The position numbers and the translations under genes are program-made. 64,000 nucleotides of DNA, from contig NZ_JBITMQ010000017.1 of NCBI RefSeq assembly GCF_044466355.1, forward strand, positions 1 to 64,000. The letters run 5' to 3'. How positions within the stretch are numbered: the first letter of the stretch is position 1; each line of letters starts with the position of its first letter. Under the pieces are notes generated by a model, which had not been told where the DNA came from, did no database searches, and saw nothing but the letters and a program-made list of their open reading frames with translations. This document shows, one piece after another, positions 17,638 to 26,427 of this stretch. The DNA is from Actinophytocola sp044466355 (GTDB lineage Bacteria; Actinomycetota; Actinomycetes; Mycobacteriales; Pseudonocardiaceae).

Positions 17638-19002
17638 ATGGGGCACCGCGACGGGATGCTCACGCTCGACCGGCTCCGCGTGCTGGTCGAGAACGGCACG
17701 ATCGACACCGTCCTCGTCGCGTTCGCCGACATGCAGGGCCGCCTGCAGGGCAAACGTTGTGCCGCCGAGTACTTCCTGAACGAGGTCGTCCCGCACGCGA
17801 CCGAGGCGTGCAACTACCTGCTGGCCGTCGACGTCGAGATGAACACCGTCGACGGCTACCGCATGTCCTCGTGGGACACCGGCTACGGCGACTTCGTCAT
17901 GCGCCCCGACCTCGACACGCTGCGGCTCGTGCCCTGGCACGACGGCACCGCGATGGTGCTCGCCGACGTCGAGTGGGTCGAGGGCGGGCCGGTCGCCGCC
18001 TCGCCCCGGCAGGTGCTGCGCCGTCAGCTCGACCGGCTCGCCGAGCGCGACCTCGTCGCCTACGTGGGCACCGAGCTGGAGTTCATCGTCTTCGAGGACA
18101 GCTACGAGCAGGCGTGGACCTCCGGCTACCGGAACCTGACGCCCGGCAACCAGTACAACGTGGACTACTCGATGCTCGGTACCGGCAGGGTGGAGCCGCT
18201 GCTGCGTGACATCCGCAACGGCATGTCCGGCGCCGGCATGTACGTCGAGTCCGCGAAGGGCGAGTGCAACCCCGGCCAGCACGAGATCGCGTTCCGGTAC
18301 GACACCGCGCTGACCACGTGCGACAACCACAGCATCTACAAGACCGGCGCCAAGGAGATCGCGGCGCGGCACGGCAAGAGCCTCACGTTCATGGCCAAGT
18401 ACAACGAGCGCGAGGGCAACTCCTGCCACATCCACATCAGCCTGCGCGGCACCGACGGGTCCACCGTGCTCGCGGGCGACGGCGAACACGGCTTCTCCCG
18501 GTTGATGGAGCGGTTCCTCGCCGGGCAGCAGGCGGCGCTGCGCGAGCTGACGTACTTCTTCGCGCCGAACATCAACTCCTACAAGCGGTTCGCGGCGGGC
18601 AGCTTCGCGCCGACGACCGTCGCGTGGGGTGTGGACAACCGGACGTGCGCGCTGCGCGTGGTCGGTCACGGCGAGTCGTTACGCGTCGAGAACCGGGTAC
18701 CGGGCGGGGACGTGAACCCCTACCTGGCGGTGGCCGCGCTGATCGCGGCGGGGCTGCACGGCATCGAGAACGAGCTGCCGCTCGAACCCGCGTTGACCGG
18801 CAACGCCTACGGTGTCGACAAACCGCGGGTGCCCTCGACCCTTCGCGACGCGGCCGAGCTGCTCGCGGAGAGCAAGCTCGCGCGCACCGCGTTCGGTGAC
18901 GACGTGGTCGACCACTACCTCAACAACGCGCGGGTCGAGCAGGCCGCGTACGACGCCGCCGTGACGGACTGGGAGCGTATTCGTGGCTTCGAACGCCTCT
19001 AG
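17638..19002 (+). CDS. Glutamine synthetase-like gamma-glutamyl-amine ligase (GlnA4/PuuA-type)
   Basis: This 454-residue protein has the glutamine-synthetase catalytic fold: GTELEFIVFED, AKGECNPGQHEIAFRYD, NSCHIHISL and FAAGSFAPTTVAWGVDNRTCALRV. I chose ATG 17638, preceded by GGAGGGG 4 bases upstream, over the earlier in-frame ATG at 17530. The context (amine permease, amidotransferase, aldehyde dehydrogenase, SDR) says it ligates glutamate to an amine with ATP instead of ammonia. In Streptomyces coelicolor GlnA4 does this with ethanolamine. Ethanolamine is the best guess; a polyamine is the alternative. Confidence 0.88.
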   Translation: MGHRDGMLTLDRLRVLVENGTIDTVLVAFADMQGRLQGKRCAAEYFLNEVVPHATEACNYLLAVDVEMNTVDGYRMSSWDTGYGDFVMRPDLDTLRLVPWHDGTAMVLADVEWVEGGPVAASPRQVLRRQLDRLAERDLVAYVGTELEFIVFEDSYEQAWTSGYRNLTPGNQYNVDYSMLGTGRVEPLLRDIRNGMSGAGMYVESAKGECNPGQHEIAFRYDTALTTCDNHSIYKTGAKEIAARHGKSLTFMAKYNEREGNSCHIHISLRGTDGSTVLAGDGEHGFSRLMERFLAGQQAALRELTYFFAPNINSYKRFAAGSFAPTTVAWGVDNRTCALRVVGHGESLRVENRVPGGDVNPYLAVAALIAAGLHGIENELPLEPALTGNAYGVDKPRVPSTLRDAAELLAESKLARTAFGDDVVDHYLNNARVEQAAYDAAVTDWERIRGFERL

Positions 19003-19702
19003 CCCGCCGGTCATCGGCATCACGACCTACCTGGAGCAGACGAAGTTCGGGTTGTGGGACACGCAGGCGGCCGTGCTCGCGCGCGGCTACCTCGACGGTG
19101 TGGTGAACGGCGGGGGCGTGCCCGTGCTGCTGCCGCCCGCCGGTGCCGTCAGCGCCGACCTGCTGTCACGTGTGGACGGTCTGATCGTCGCCGGTGGCGC
19201 GGACATCGATCCCGTGCACTACGGCGCGCAGCGCGCACCGGAGACCGGGCCCGCGCGGCCGGACCGCGACCACAGCGAGCACGTGCTGATCGAGGCCGCG
19301 CTCGCCAACGGGGTGCCGCTGCTCGCCGTGTGCCGGGGCATGCAGCTGCTGAACGTCGTCCTCGGCGGCACGCTGCACCAGCACACCCCGGACGTGGTCG
19401 CCACCGACGACCACCTGCCGACGCCCGGCGTGTTCGGCACGGTGTCGGTGAAGGTGTTGCCGGACAGCAGGTTGTCCCGGATCATCGGGTCCGATGTGGA
19501 CGTCCACTGCCACCACCACCAGTCGGTCGACAGCCTCGGCGCCGGGCTGGTCTCGGTGGCATGGGCCGGGGACGGGACCGTCGAGGCGGTCGAGCTGGCC
19601 GAGCCGGACTTCGTGCTCGGCGTGCAGTGGCACCCGGAGGAGAACGGGGCCGACAGCAGGCTTTTCCAGGCGCTCGTGAGCGCCGCCAAGGAGAACGGAT
19701 GA
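18983..19702 (+). CDS. Gamma-glutamyl hydrolase, class I amidotransferase-like (PuuD family)
   Basis: This 239-residue protein starts at GTG 18983, overlapping the ligase by 20 bases. The catalytic triad is visible: cysteine in LLAVCRGMQLLN, histidine and glutamate in GVQWHPEEN. GLIVAGGADIDP is typical of peptidase C26 gamma-glutamyl-GABA hydrolases. In the proposed pathway it would cut the gamma-glutamyl bond at the last step, releasing glutamate and an amino acid (glycine if the amine is ethanolamine). Confidence 0.9.
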   Translation: MASNASSPPVIGITTYLEQTKFGLWDTQAAVLARGYLDGVVNGGGVPVLLPPAGAVSADLLSRVDGLIVAGGADIDPVHYGAQRAPETGPARPDRDHSEHVLIEAALANGVPLLAVCRGMQLLNVVLGGTLHQHTPDVVATDDHLPTPGVFGTVSVKVLPDSRLSRIIGSDVDVHCHHHQSVDSLGAGLVSVAWAGDGTVEAVELAEPDFVLGVQWHPEENGADSRLFQALVSAAKENG

Positions 19703-21066
19703 GCACCACCGAAGTGATCAACCCGGCCACCGAGGCGGTGGTCACCCACGTCGAGCTGGTGTCCGCCGACGAGGCCGACGCCGCGATCGGGCGGGCCCAC
19801 CGGGCGCTGCCCGCGTGGCGGGACGTCGCACCGGCCGACCGCGCGCGGCTGCTGCGCCGGTTCGCCGACGCCGTCGACGCCGACCGCGAGCACCTCGCGC
19901 GGCTGGAGGTCGAGAACTCCGGCCACACCATCGGCAACGCGCGGTGGGAGGCGGGCAACGTCCGCGACGTCCTGAACTACTACTCGGCCGCGCCGGAACG
20001 CTTGTTCGGCAAGCAGATCCCGGTGCCGGGCGGGGTGAACGTCACGTTCGCCGAGCCGCTGGGCGTGGTCGGCGTGATCGTGCCGTGGAACTTCCCGATG
20101 CCGATCGCGGGCTGGGGCTTCGCACCCGCGCTCGCCGCGGGCAACACGGTTGTGCTCAAACCGGCCGAGCTGACCCCGCTGACCGCGCTGCGGCTCGGTG
20201 AGCTGGCCCGCGAGGCCGGGATCCCCGAGGACGTGTTCCAGGTGCTGCCCGGCAAGGGCTCCGTCGTCGGGCAGCGGTTCGTCGACAACCCGTTGGTGCG
20301 CAAGGTGGTCTTCACCGGCTCCACCGAGGTCGGCAAGCAGGTCATGGCGGGGTGCGCCGTGCAGGTCAAGCGGGTGACGCTGGAACTCGGCGGCAAGAAC
20401 GCCAACATCGTGTTCGCCGACGCCGACCTGGAGAAGGCGGCCGCGACCGCGCCGTACGGGGTGTTCGACAACGCGGGCCAGGACTGTTGTGCCCGGTCGC
20501 GGATCCTCGTGCAGCGCAGTGTGTTCGAGAAGTTCATGGCGCTGCTGGAGCCCGCGGTGCAGGGCGTCGTCGTCGGCGACCCTGGTGACGAGAAGACCGA
20601 GATGGGGCCGCTGATCTCCGCCGCGCACCGGTCGACGGTGCGGTCCTATGTGGACGACACGACGACCGTCGCGTTCCGCGGCAGCGCGCCGGAGGGACCT
20701 GGCTTCTGGTTCCCGCCGACCGTGGTGCTGCCGCGTGCGGGCACCGACCGGACCGTGGTCGACGAGGTGTTCGGGCCGGTCGTCACCGTGCAGACCTTCG
20801 CCGACGAGGCCGAGGCGATCCGGATGGCCAACGACACCGAGTACGGCCTGTCCGGGTCGATCTGGACGGAGAACCTCGGCCGCGCCATGCGTGTCGCGCG
20901 CGGGGTCGAGGCGGGGAACCTGTCGGTCAACTCGCACTCGTCGGTGCGGTACTGGACGCCGTTCGGCGGCGTCAAGCAGTCGGGGCTCGGGCGGGAGCTG
21001 GGGCCGGACGCCCTGGACGCCTTCACCGAGACCAAGAACGTGTTCATCTCGACAGAGGGAGACTGA
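19699..21066 (+). CDS. NAD(P)-dependent aldehyde dehydrogenase
   Basis: This 455-residue enzyme starts at ATG 19699 overlapping the amidotransferase stop (ATGA). The aldehyde dehydrogenase pattern is complete: GVVGVIVPWNFPM, FTGSTEVGKQV, catalytic glutamate in VTLELGGKNANIV, catalytic cysteine in NAGQDCCARSR, and TPFGGVKQSGLGRELG near the end. It should oxidise the gamma-glutamylamino aldehyde made by the SDR to the acid, before hydrolysis by the amidotransferase. Confidence 0.92.
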   Translation: MSTTEVINPATEAVVTHVELVSADEADAAIGRAHRALPAWRDVAPADRARLLRRFADAVDADREHLARLEVENSGHTIGNARWEAGNVRDVLNYYSAAPERLFGKQIPVPGGVNVTFAEPLGVVGVIVPWNFPMPIAGWGFAPALAAGNTVVLKPAELTPLTALRLGELAREAGIPEDVFQVLPGKGSVVGQRFVDNPLVRKVVFTGSTEVGKQVMAGCAVQVKRVTLELGGKNANIVFADADLEKAAATAPYGVFDNAGQDCCARSRILVQRSVFEKFMALLEPAVQGVVVGDPGDEKTEMGPLISAAHRSTVRSYVDDTTTVAFRGSAPEGPGFWFPPTVVLPRAGTDRTVVDEVFGPVVTVQTFADEAEAIRMANDTEYGLSGSIWTENLGRAMRVARGVEAGNLSVNSHSSVRYWTPFGGVKQSGLGRELGPDALDAFTETKNVFISTEGD

Positions 21067-21831
21067 GTGAATCGCTTGCAGGACCGGGTCGCCGTGATCA
21101 CGGGGGCGGCCAGCGGCATCGGGCTCGCCTCCGCAAAGCGGTTCGCCGACGAGGGCGCCGTGGTGGTCGGCGTCGACCTGAACACCGATGCCATCGAGAC
21201 GCTCGCCAAGGAGACCGGCGGCGCCGCGATCACCTGCGACGTCACCGACGAACGCGCCGTCGAAGCCCTGTTCGCGCAGGTCGTCGCGGACCACGGCCGC
21301 GTGGACGTCGCGTTCAACAACGCGGGCATCTCGCCGCCGGAGGACGACTCGATCCTCGACACCGGCATCGAGGCGTGGGAACGGGTGCAGAAGGTCAACC
21401 TGACGTCGGTGTACCTCTGCTGCAAGTACGCCCTGCCGCACATGCGGGCACAGGGCAGGGGCTCGATCATCAACACCGCGTCGTTCGTCGCGGTGATGGG
21501 CGCGGCCACCTCGCAGATCTCCTACTCCGCCTCGAAGGGCGGCGTGCTGTCGATGACCCGCGAGCTCGGCGTGCAGTTCGCGCGCGAGGGCATCCGCGTC
21601 AACGCGCTGTGCCCGGGACCGGTGAACACGCCCCTGCTGCGGGAGCTGTTCGCCGCCGACCCCGAGCGGGCGCAGCGGCGGCTGGTGCACGTGCCGATGG
21701 GCCGGTTCGCGGAACCGTCGGAGATCGCCGCCGCCGCGGCGTTCCTCGCCAGTGACGACTCGTCCTTCATGACCGCGTCGACGTTCCTCGTGGACGGCGG
21801 GATCTCGGGCGCGTACGTCACGCCGCTGTAG
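21067..21831 (+). CDS. SDR-family oxidoreductase (3-oxoacyl-ACP reductase-like)
   Basis: This 254-residue short-chain dehydrogenase has the cofactor motif TGAASGIG, NNAG, and the YSASK active site with an upstream serine. LVDGGISGAYV at the end is typical. It follows the aldehyde dehydrogenase stop directly (GTG 21067). An alcohol dehydrogenase rather than an amine oxidase at this pathway position fits a hydroxyl-bearing amine such as ethanolamine, since gamma-glutamylethanolamide must be oxidised at its alcohol. Confidence 0.9.
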   Translation: MNRLQDRVAVITGAASGIGLASAKRFADEGAVVVGVDLNTDAIETLAKETGGAAITCDVTDERAVEALFAQVVADHGRVDVAFNNAGISPPEDDSILDTGIEAWERVQKVNLTSVYLCCKYALPHMRAQGRGSIINTASFVAVMGAATSQISYSASKGGVLSMTRELGVQFAREGIRVNALCPGPVNTPLLRELFAADPERAQRRLVHVPMGRFAEPSEIAAAAAFLASDDSSFMTASTFLVDGGISGAYVTPL

Positions 21832-22557
21832 GTGGTGGGGGTGGCCGTCCACGAAGGTGTCACCGCGGCGCTGTTCCGTCCCGTGCGGACACGCAACGCC
21901 TTCGAGGAGACGGTGGAACGGCTGCTGCAGGCGATCCGGCTCGGCGTGGCCGCGCCGGGGGAGAAGCTGCCGTCCGAACGGGAGCTGGCGGCCCGCCTCG
22001 GCGTCAGCAGGGTGACGCTGCGGGACGCGATCCGTGCGATCGCCGACGCGGGTTACGTGGAGTCCCGGCGCGGCCGCTACGGCGGCACGTTCGTCGCCGC
22101 CACGCTCCCGACCCCGCCGCCGCGGCCCGCGCCGGGCGGTGACCTGGAGGACGTGCTGACGTTGCGGCGGGTGCTGGAGAGCGGCGCGGCGGAGGCGGCG
22201 GCCGTGCGTGCGCTCACGCAGGCGGAACGCCAGCACCTGACGGCGGCGCTGCTCGACGTGTCGGACGCGGACCTCGGCGACGGGGAGTACCGCCGCCGAG
22301 ACTCCCGGCTGCACCTGGCGATCGCCGAGGTCACCGCGTCACCGTCGCTGACCACCGCGGTGGCCGACGTGCGGTCCCGGGTCAACGAGCTGCTGGACGC
22401 GATCCCGTTGCTGGCGGTCAACATCGAGCACTCCGAGGCCCAGCACCGCTCCATTGTGGACGCGATACTGGCCGGTGACCCCGTCGCGGCACGGCAGGCC
22501 ATGGACGAGCACCTCGACGGCACCGCCGCGTTGCTGCGGGGGTTCCTGTGCGGGTAG
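21832..22557 (+). CDS. GntR/FadR-family regulator (FCD domain)
   Basis: This protein of up to 241 residues has an N-terminal winged helix (LPSERELAARLGVSRVTLRDAIRAIADAGYVESRRGRYGG in part) and a C-terminal all-helical FCD ligand-binding domain (LRRVLESGAAEAAAVRAL, HLAIAEVTASPSL, EHSEAQHRSIVDAIL). The start may be GTG 21832 or GTG 21841. It ends the catabolic operon and probably represses it through the 17.5-17.6 kb sites. FCD domains often bind a metal and a carboxylic acid. Confidence 0.9.
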   Translation: MVGVAVHEGVTAALFRPVRTRNAFEETVERLLQAIRLGVAAPGEKLPSERELAARLGVSRVTLRDAIRAIADAGYVESRRGRYGGTFVAATLPTPPPRPAPGGDLEDVLTLRRVLESGAAEAAAVRALTQAERQHLTAALLDVSDADLGDGEYRRRDSRLHLAIAEVTASPSLTTAVADVRSRVNELLDAIPLLAVNIEHSEAQHRSIVDAILAGDPVAARQAMDEHLDGTAALLRGFLCG

Positions 22558-22573
22558 GGCCCCGTGGGGCTGG

Positions 22574-23062
22574 TTACATCCGCAGTTCGCGGCCGTCGAT
22601 GTCCCTGCCGCCCCGCGTGAGGATGATGATCCCGTCGATGATGCTCCAGATGACGCCGACGCCGATGAAGCTCGTCAACAGCTGCGCCAGCCCGATGCTC
22701 GTGTGGCCGGTGTAGAACCGGCCGATCCCGAACGGCAGCATGATCTGGATCAGTCCGGCGGCCACGCGGTACCGGTCGGACTCGTGCGGTGACACCGGCG
22801 GTGGCGCGGCCTGGTACGGCGCCGGCGGTGCCGCCACGTACGGCACCGGTGGCGCCATGAACGCCGGGAACGGTGCGGGCAGGTCCTTGAACAGCGGCTT
22901 GAGGTCACCTCGGGTGCGGGCCGCCAGCGCGGCGGACGTCCGCTCCTCGTACTCCTCGAGCGCCAGCCTGCCCTCGGACATGTGCTCGCCGAGAATCCTG
23001 ACCGCGTCCTCGCGCTCCGCGGTGCCGATGCGGAGTTCGTCGCTGTCGGTCACGTCTTCCAC
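22574..23062 (-). CDS. DUF1707 / TM2-domain membrane protein
   Basis: This 162-residue protein has an N-terminal DUF1707 segment (ELRIGTAEREDAVRILGEHMSEGRLALEEYEERT, read in parts at residues 8-45), a Pro/Ala/Tyr-rich linker, then two membrane helices forming a TM2 domain (GLIQIMLPFGIGRFYTGH and IGLAQLLTSFIGVGVIWSIID). TM2 proteins are small membrane proteins of unsettled function. It is convergent with the GntR gene. Confidence 0.88.
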   Translation of the reverse strand: MEDVTDSDELRIGTAEREDAVRILGEHMSEGRLALEEYEERTSAALAARTRGDLKPLFKDLPAPFPAFMAPPVPYVAAPPAPYQAAPPPVSPHESDRYRVAAGLIQIMLPFGIGRFYTGHTSIGLAQLLTSFIGVGVIWSIIDGIIILTRGGRDIDGRELRM

Positions 23063-23168
23063 AGTACGTCAGGCGCGCCACTCGGGACGCGACCGGCGAC
23101 GGCGCTAGGCTCCGCCTCGACAGGGGCGGACAATGGCGTCCGGCCGATCCGTCGTGGAGGTGTCGCGG

Positions 23169-24263
23169 GTGCTGGTCGGAGTGCCTCGTGAGGTGAAGAA
23201 CCACGAGTACCGGGTGGCGATCACGCCCGCCGGGGTCGTGGAGCTGGTGCACCGCGGGCACGACGTGCTGGTCGAGGCGGGGGCCGGCGAGGGCTCGTCG
23301 CTGCCCGACGCCGACTACCAGGCCGCGGGCGCGCGGATCGTGCCGGCGGCCGACGACGTGTGGGCCGCCGACCTCGTGCTGAAGGTCAAGGAGCCGGTGC
23401 GGGAGGAGTTCCCCCGGCTGCGGCGCGACCAGATCCTGTTCACCTACCTGCACCTCGCCGCCAACGAGGAGTGCACGAGGGCGCTGGTCGACGCGGGCAC
23501 CACCGCCATCGCCTACGAGACCGTCCGCGGCCCGGACGGCTCGCTGCCGCTGCTCGCGCCGATGAGCGAGGTCGCGGGCCGGATGGCGCCACAGGTGGGC
23601 GCGCACTGCCTCGAACGCGCGCAGGGTGGCCGTGGGGTGCTGCTGGGCGGGGTGTCCGGGGTGCCTGCGGGCAAGGTCGCCGTGATCGGCGCCGGTGTCG
23701 CGGGCATGAGCGCCGCCACGGTCGCGGTCGGCATGCAGGCCGAGGTCGTCGTCCTCGACACGAACGTGCACCGCCTGCGGCAGATCGACTTCACCTACCG
23801 CGGCCACCTGCAGACCATCGCCAGCAACGCCTACGAGATCGACAGGGCGTGCCGGTGGGCCGACCTCGTGATCGGCGCGGTCCTCGTGCCCGGCGCGAAG
23901 ACGCCCAAGCTGGTGAGCAACGACCTGGTCGCGCGGATGCGGCCGGGGTCCGTGCTCGTCGACATCGCCATCGACCAGGGCGGCTGCTTCGCCGACTCCC
24001 GGCCGACCACGCATGCCGACCCCACCTACACGGTGCACCGGTCGGTGTTCTACTGCGTCGCGAACATGCCGGGCGCGGTGCCGAACACGTCGACGTGGGC
24101 GCTCACCAACGTGACGCTGCCGTACGCGGTGTCGTTGGCGGACAAGGGAACCGACGCACTCGACGACCCCGTGCTGGCCGCCGGGCTGAACGTCGCGGAC
24201 GGCAAGGTCATGCTGGCCGAGGTCGCGGCCGCGCACGGGATGCCGTTCGGAGGTGCGGACTGA
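23169..24263 (+). CDS. ald: Alanine dehydrogenase
   Basis: This 364-residue protein interconverts alanine and pyruvate with NAD. It starts at GTG 23169, 8 bases after GGAGG. The N-terminus VGVPREVKNHEYRVAITP, the NAD-binding GKVAVIGAGVAGMSAATVA and SVFYCVANMPGAVPNTST are typical of the Ald/PNT family. Alanine released by kynureninase elsewhere in this window would be one source of substrate. It overlaps xerD by CTGA. Confidence 0.94.
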   Translation: MLVGVPREVKNHEYRVAITPAGVVELVHRGHDVLVEAGAGEGSSLPDADYQAAGARIVPAADDVWAADLVLKVKEPVREEFPRLRRDQILFTYLHLAANEECTRALVDAGTTAIAYETVRGPDGSLPLLAPMSEVAGRMAPQVGAHCLERAQGGRGVLLGGVSGVPAGKVAVIGAGVAGMSAATVAVGMQAEVVVLDTNVHRLRQIDFTYRGHLQTIASNAYEIDRACRWADLVIGAVLVPGAKTPKLVSNDLVARMRPGSVLVDIAIDQGGCFADSRPTTHADPTYTVHRSVFYCVANMPGAVPNTSTWALTNVTLPYAVSLADKGTDALDDPVLAAGLNVADGKVMLAEVAAAHGMPFGGAD

Positions 24264-25174
24264 ACGCGGCTGTCACCGACGCGATCACCGCGTACCTCGA
24301 CCACCTCGCCGTCGAACGCGGCACCTCGCGCAACACGCTGGACGGGTACACCCGCGACCTGCGGCGGTACGAACGGCACCTGGCGGCGCTGGGCGTGCCC
24401 GCGCTGGGCGCGGTCAGCGAGGCGCACGTGTCGGCGTTCCTCGCGGTGCTGCGCGAGGGCTCCGACGACCACCCGCCGCTCGCCGCGTCGTCGGCAGCGC
24501 GGGCGCTGGTCGCCGTGCGGGGACTGCACAAGTTCGCGGTGCGCGAGGGCATCGTGGACCTGGACCCGGCCCGCGCGGTGAAGCCGCCCGCCGCGCCGCG
24601 CCGCCTGCCCAAGGCGTTGCCGATCGACGACGTGCTGCGGCTGCTGGAGGCGCCCGCGCCGGACGCGTTGCGGGACCGTGCGCTGCTGGAGGTCCTGTAC
24701 TCGACCGGCGCCCGGATCTCCGAGGCGGTCGGCCTCGACCTCGACGACATCGACGCGGGGGAGCGGACGGTGCTGCTGGACGGCAAGGGCGGCAAGCAGC
24801 GCCTGGTGCCGATCGGCCGTCCCGCGCTGGACGCGCTGGACGCCTACCTCGTGCGGGCCCGCCCCACGCTGGCGGCGGCGGGCCGTGGCACCCCGGCGGT
24901 GTTCCTGAACGTCCGCGGCGGCAGGCTGTCGCGGCAGAGCGCGTGGCAGACGCTGAAGGTGGCGGCGGAACGCGCGGGCCTGACGGCCACCGTGTCACCG
25001 CACACGCTGCGCCACTCGTTCGCGACGCACCTGCTCGAGGGCGGCGCGGACGTCCGGGTGGTGCAGGAGCTGCTCGGCCACGCGTCCGTGACCACGACGC
25101 AGATCTACACGCTCGTCACGGTCACCACCCTGCGCGAGGTGTACGCGACGGCGCACCCGAGAGCACGCGGTTAG
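24260..25174 (+). CDS. xerD: Tyrosine recombinase XerD
   Basis: This 304-residue site-specific recombinase resolves chromosome dimers. It has an N-terminal SAM-like domain (AYLDHLAVERGTSRNTLDGY), catalytic arginine in YSTGARISEAVGL, lysine in GKGGKQRLVP, SPHTLRHSFATHLLEGGAD (HxxR), LLGHAS and the tyrosine in TTQIYTLVT. There is no ATG, GTG or TTG near the expected start. The best start is CTG 24260, 6 bases after GGAGG (24249-24253) and overlapping the ald stop as CTGA, giving LNAAVTDAITAYLDHL. Confidence 0.93.
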   Translation: MNAAVTDAITAYLDHLAVERGTSRNTLDGYTRDLRRYERHLAALGVPALGAVSEAHVSAFLAVLREGSDDHPPLAASSAARALVAVRGLHKFAVREGIVDLDPARAVKPPAAPRRLPKALPIDDVLRLLEAPAPDALRDRALLEVLYSTGARISEAVGLDLDDIDAGERTVLLDGKGGKQRLVPIGRPALDALDAYLVRARPTLAAAGRGTPAVFLNVRGGRLSRQSAWQTLKVAAERAGLTATVSPHTLRHSFATHLLEGGADVRVVQELLGHASVTTTQIYTLVTVTTLREVYATAHPRARG

Positions 25175-25758
25175 CTCATGCCCGCGGCGCGGAACAGCCG
25201 GTCGTAGATCTCGCGGACGACCGGTTCCTTGCGGGCGTTGTAGTCCATCACGTGCCCGCCGCCGGGGATCGCCGCGCGTTTCGCCTGCTCGTAGCGGTCG
25301 CGGTCGTCGGGGTGGGTGCGCAGCCAGTCGCGGAACATGCGGTGCCGGATGGCCTCGGGACAGTCCGGGCCGAACACGTGCAGGTTCACGCGCGGGTCGG
25401 CGAGCCGCAGGCACCGGTGCTCGTGCCACCACGGTTCGCGGACGGTGAGGACGTAGCCGAGGTGTTCGAGGGCGGGGACGTACCGGTCCTCGTCGCGCGG
25501 GTCGGCGACGGTGAGGTCGATGTCGATGACGTCCTTGGCCGCGAGCCCTGCCACGGCGGTGGAGCCGACGTGCTCGACGTCCAGGGCGGTGTCACCGAGC
25601 GTGTCCCGGATCGTGGTCGCGAGGCGCTGGTACCGGCGTGGCCAGTCCGCGTCGTAGGGCACGATCACGACCGTCTCGGGTGGTGGCGGGCCCTGGACCC
25701 ACGGGTTGTCGTCGGGGCTGTTGTCGTGGTGCGCGGTGATCTCCTCGTGCGTGGGCAT
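25171..25758 (-). CDS. GrpB-family (UPF0157) nucleotidyltransferase-like protein
   Basis: This protein of about 195 residues starts at ATG 25758, with an in-frame TTG nine bases earlier. It has the GrpB pattern: VVIVPYDADWPRRYQRL, then VEHVGSTAVAGLAAKDVIDIDL (nucleotidyltransferase-fold GS and DxD), and VNLHVFG. The family is related to nucleotidyltransferases but its substrate is unknown. It is convergent with xerD, the stops overlapping by two bases. Confidence 0.88.
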   Translation of the reverse strand: MPTHEEITAHHDNSPDDNPWVQGPPPPETVVIVPYDADWPRRYQRLATTIRDTLGDTALDVEHVGSTAVAGLAAKDVIDIDLTVADPRDEDRYVPALEHLGYVLTVREPWWHEHRCLRLADPRVNLHVFGPDCPEAIRHRMFRDWLRTHPDDRDRYEQAKRAAIPGGGHVMDYNARKEPVVREIYDRLFRAAGMS

Positions 25759-25768
25759 TCGCCCCAAG

Positions 25769-26329
25769 CTACGCGAGCCGCCGCAGGTTCCGCAGGCCCA
25801 TGACGGCGAGCGCGGGCTTGACGAGCAGCCATTCGCCGAGCCGGTAGTCCCGCCCCCGGACCAGCCGCGCCGCGAGGTCGGGTCGCTGCCGCCACAGGTA
25901 CAACCGCGCCTTCTCCGCGTGCAGCGAGTGCGAGACGATCTTGATCCGGTCGGCGCCCTCGATGAACGGGATGACGTTCGTGACGTTCTGCCAGGTGCTG
26001 CGGCTCTCGTCGTCGACGGCCAGCGGCCCGCGGTACCCGCGGACGTCGCGGGCGTAGGCGGCCATCAGCTCCGCCTCGGAGCGCCCGCCTGCGACGGCAC
26101 CGCCGCTGAGCACGAGCAGCGCGGACCCGTCGATGGACCGCAGCCCGGCCCGCACCCGCCACCGGTTCACGACGTTGGCCCGCGCGCCACGGTTCCGGTA
26201 CCCGAGCACGACGACGGCCTCACGGGTCCCACTCGGCGCGCCACCGAGCCTGCGCCGCGACGCACGCCAGTGCACGACCTCGCCCCACCCCAGAACGGCC
26301 AGCGCCACGGCCCACGGCCCCACCTTCAC
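25769..26329 (-). CDS. YdcF/DUF218 family protein
   Basis: This 186-residue protein begins with a short hydrophobic segment and then the DUF218 fold: EAVVVLGYRN, SALLVLSGGAVAGGRSEAELM, DDESRSTWQNVTN and IKIVSHSLHAEKARLYL. Relatives (YdcF, SanA, ElyC) sit at the membrane and affect envelope metabolism. The reaction is not known. Its gene lies 10 bases upstream of the GrpB gene on the same strand, so they may be co-transcribed. Confidence 0.85.
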   Translation of the reverse strand: MKVGPWAVALAVLGWGEVVHWRASRRRLGGAPSGTREAVVVLGYRNRGARANVVNRWRVRAGLRSIDGSALLVLSGGAVAGGRSEAELMAAYARDVRGYRGPLAVDDESRSTWQNVTNVIPFIEGADRIKIVSHSLHAEKARLYLWRQRPDLAARLVRGRDYRLGEWLLVKPALAVMGLRNLRRLA

Positions 26330-26427
26330 GTCCGCACGCTAACTGTGGACAACCCCGCCCCGGAACCCCCGGACTGTCGGTGCCCGGTGAGAGGATGGAA
26401 CCCGGGGGCCGGAGGCCGCCCTCGGGC

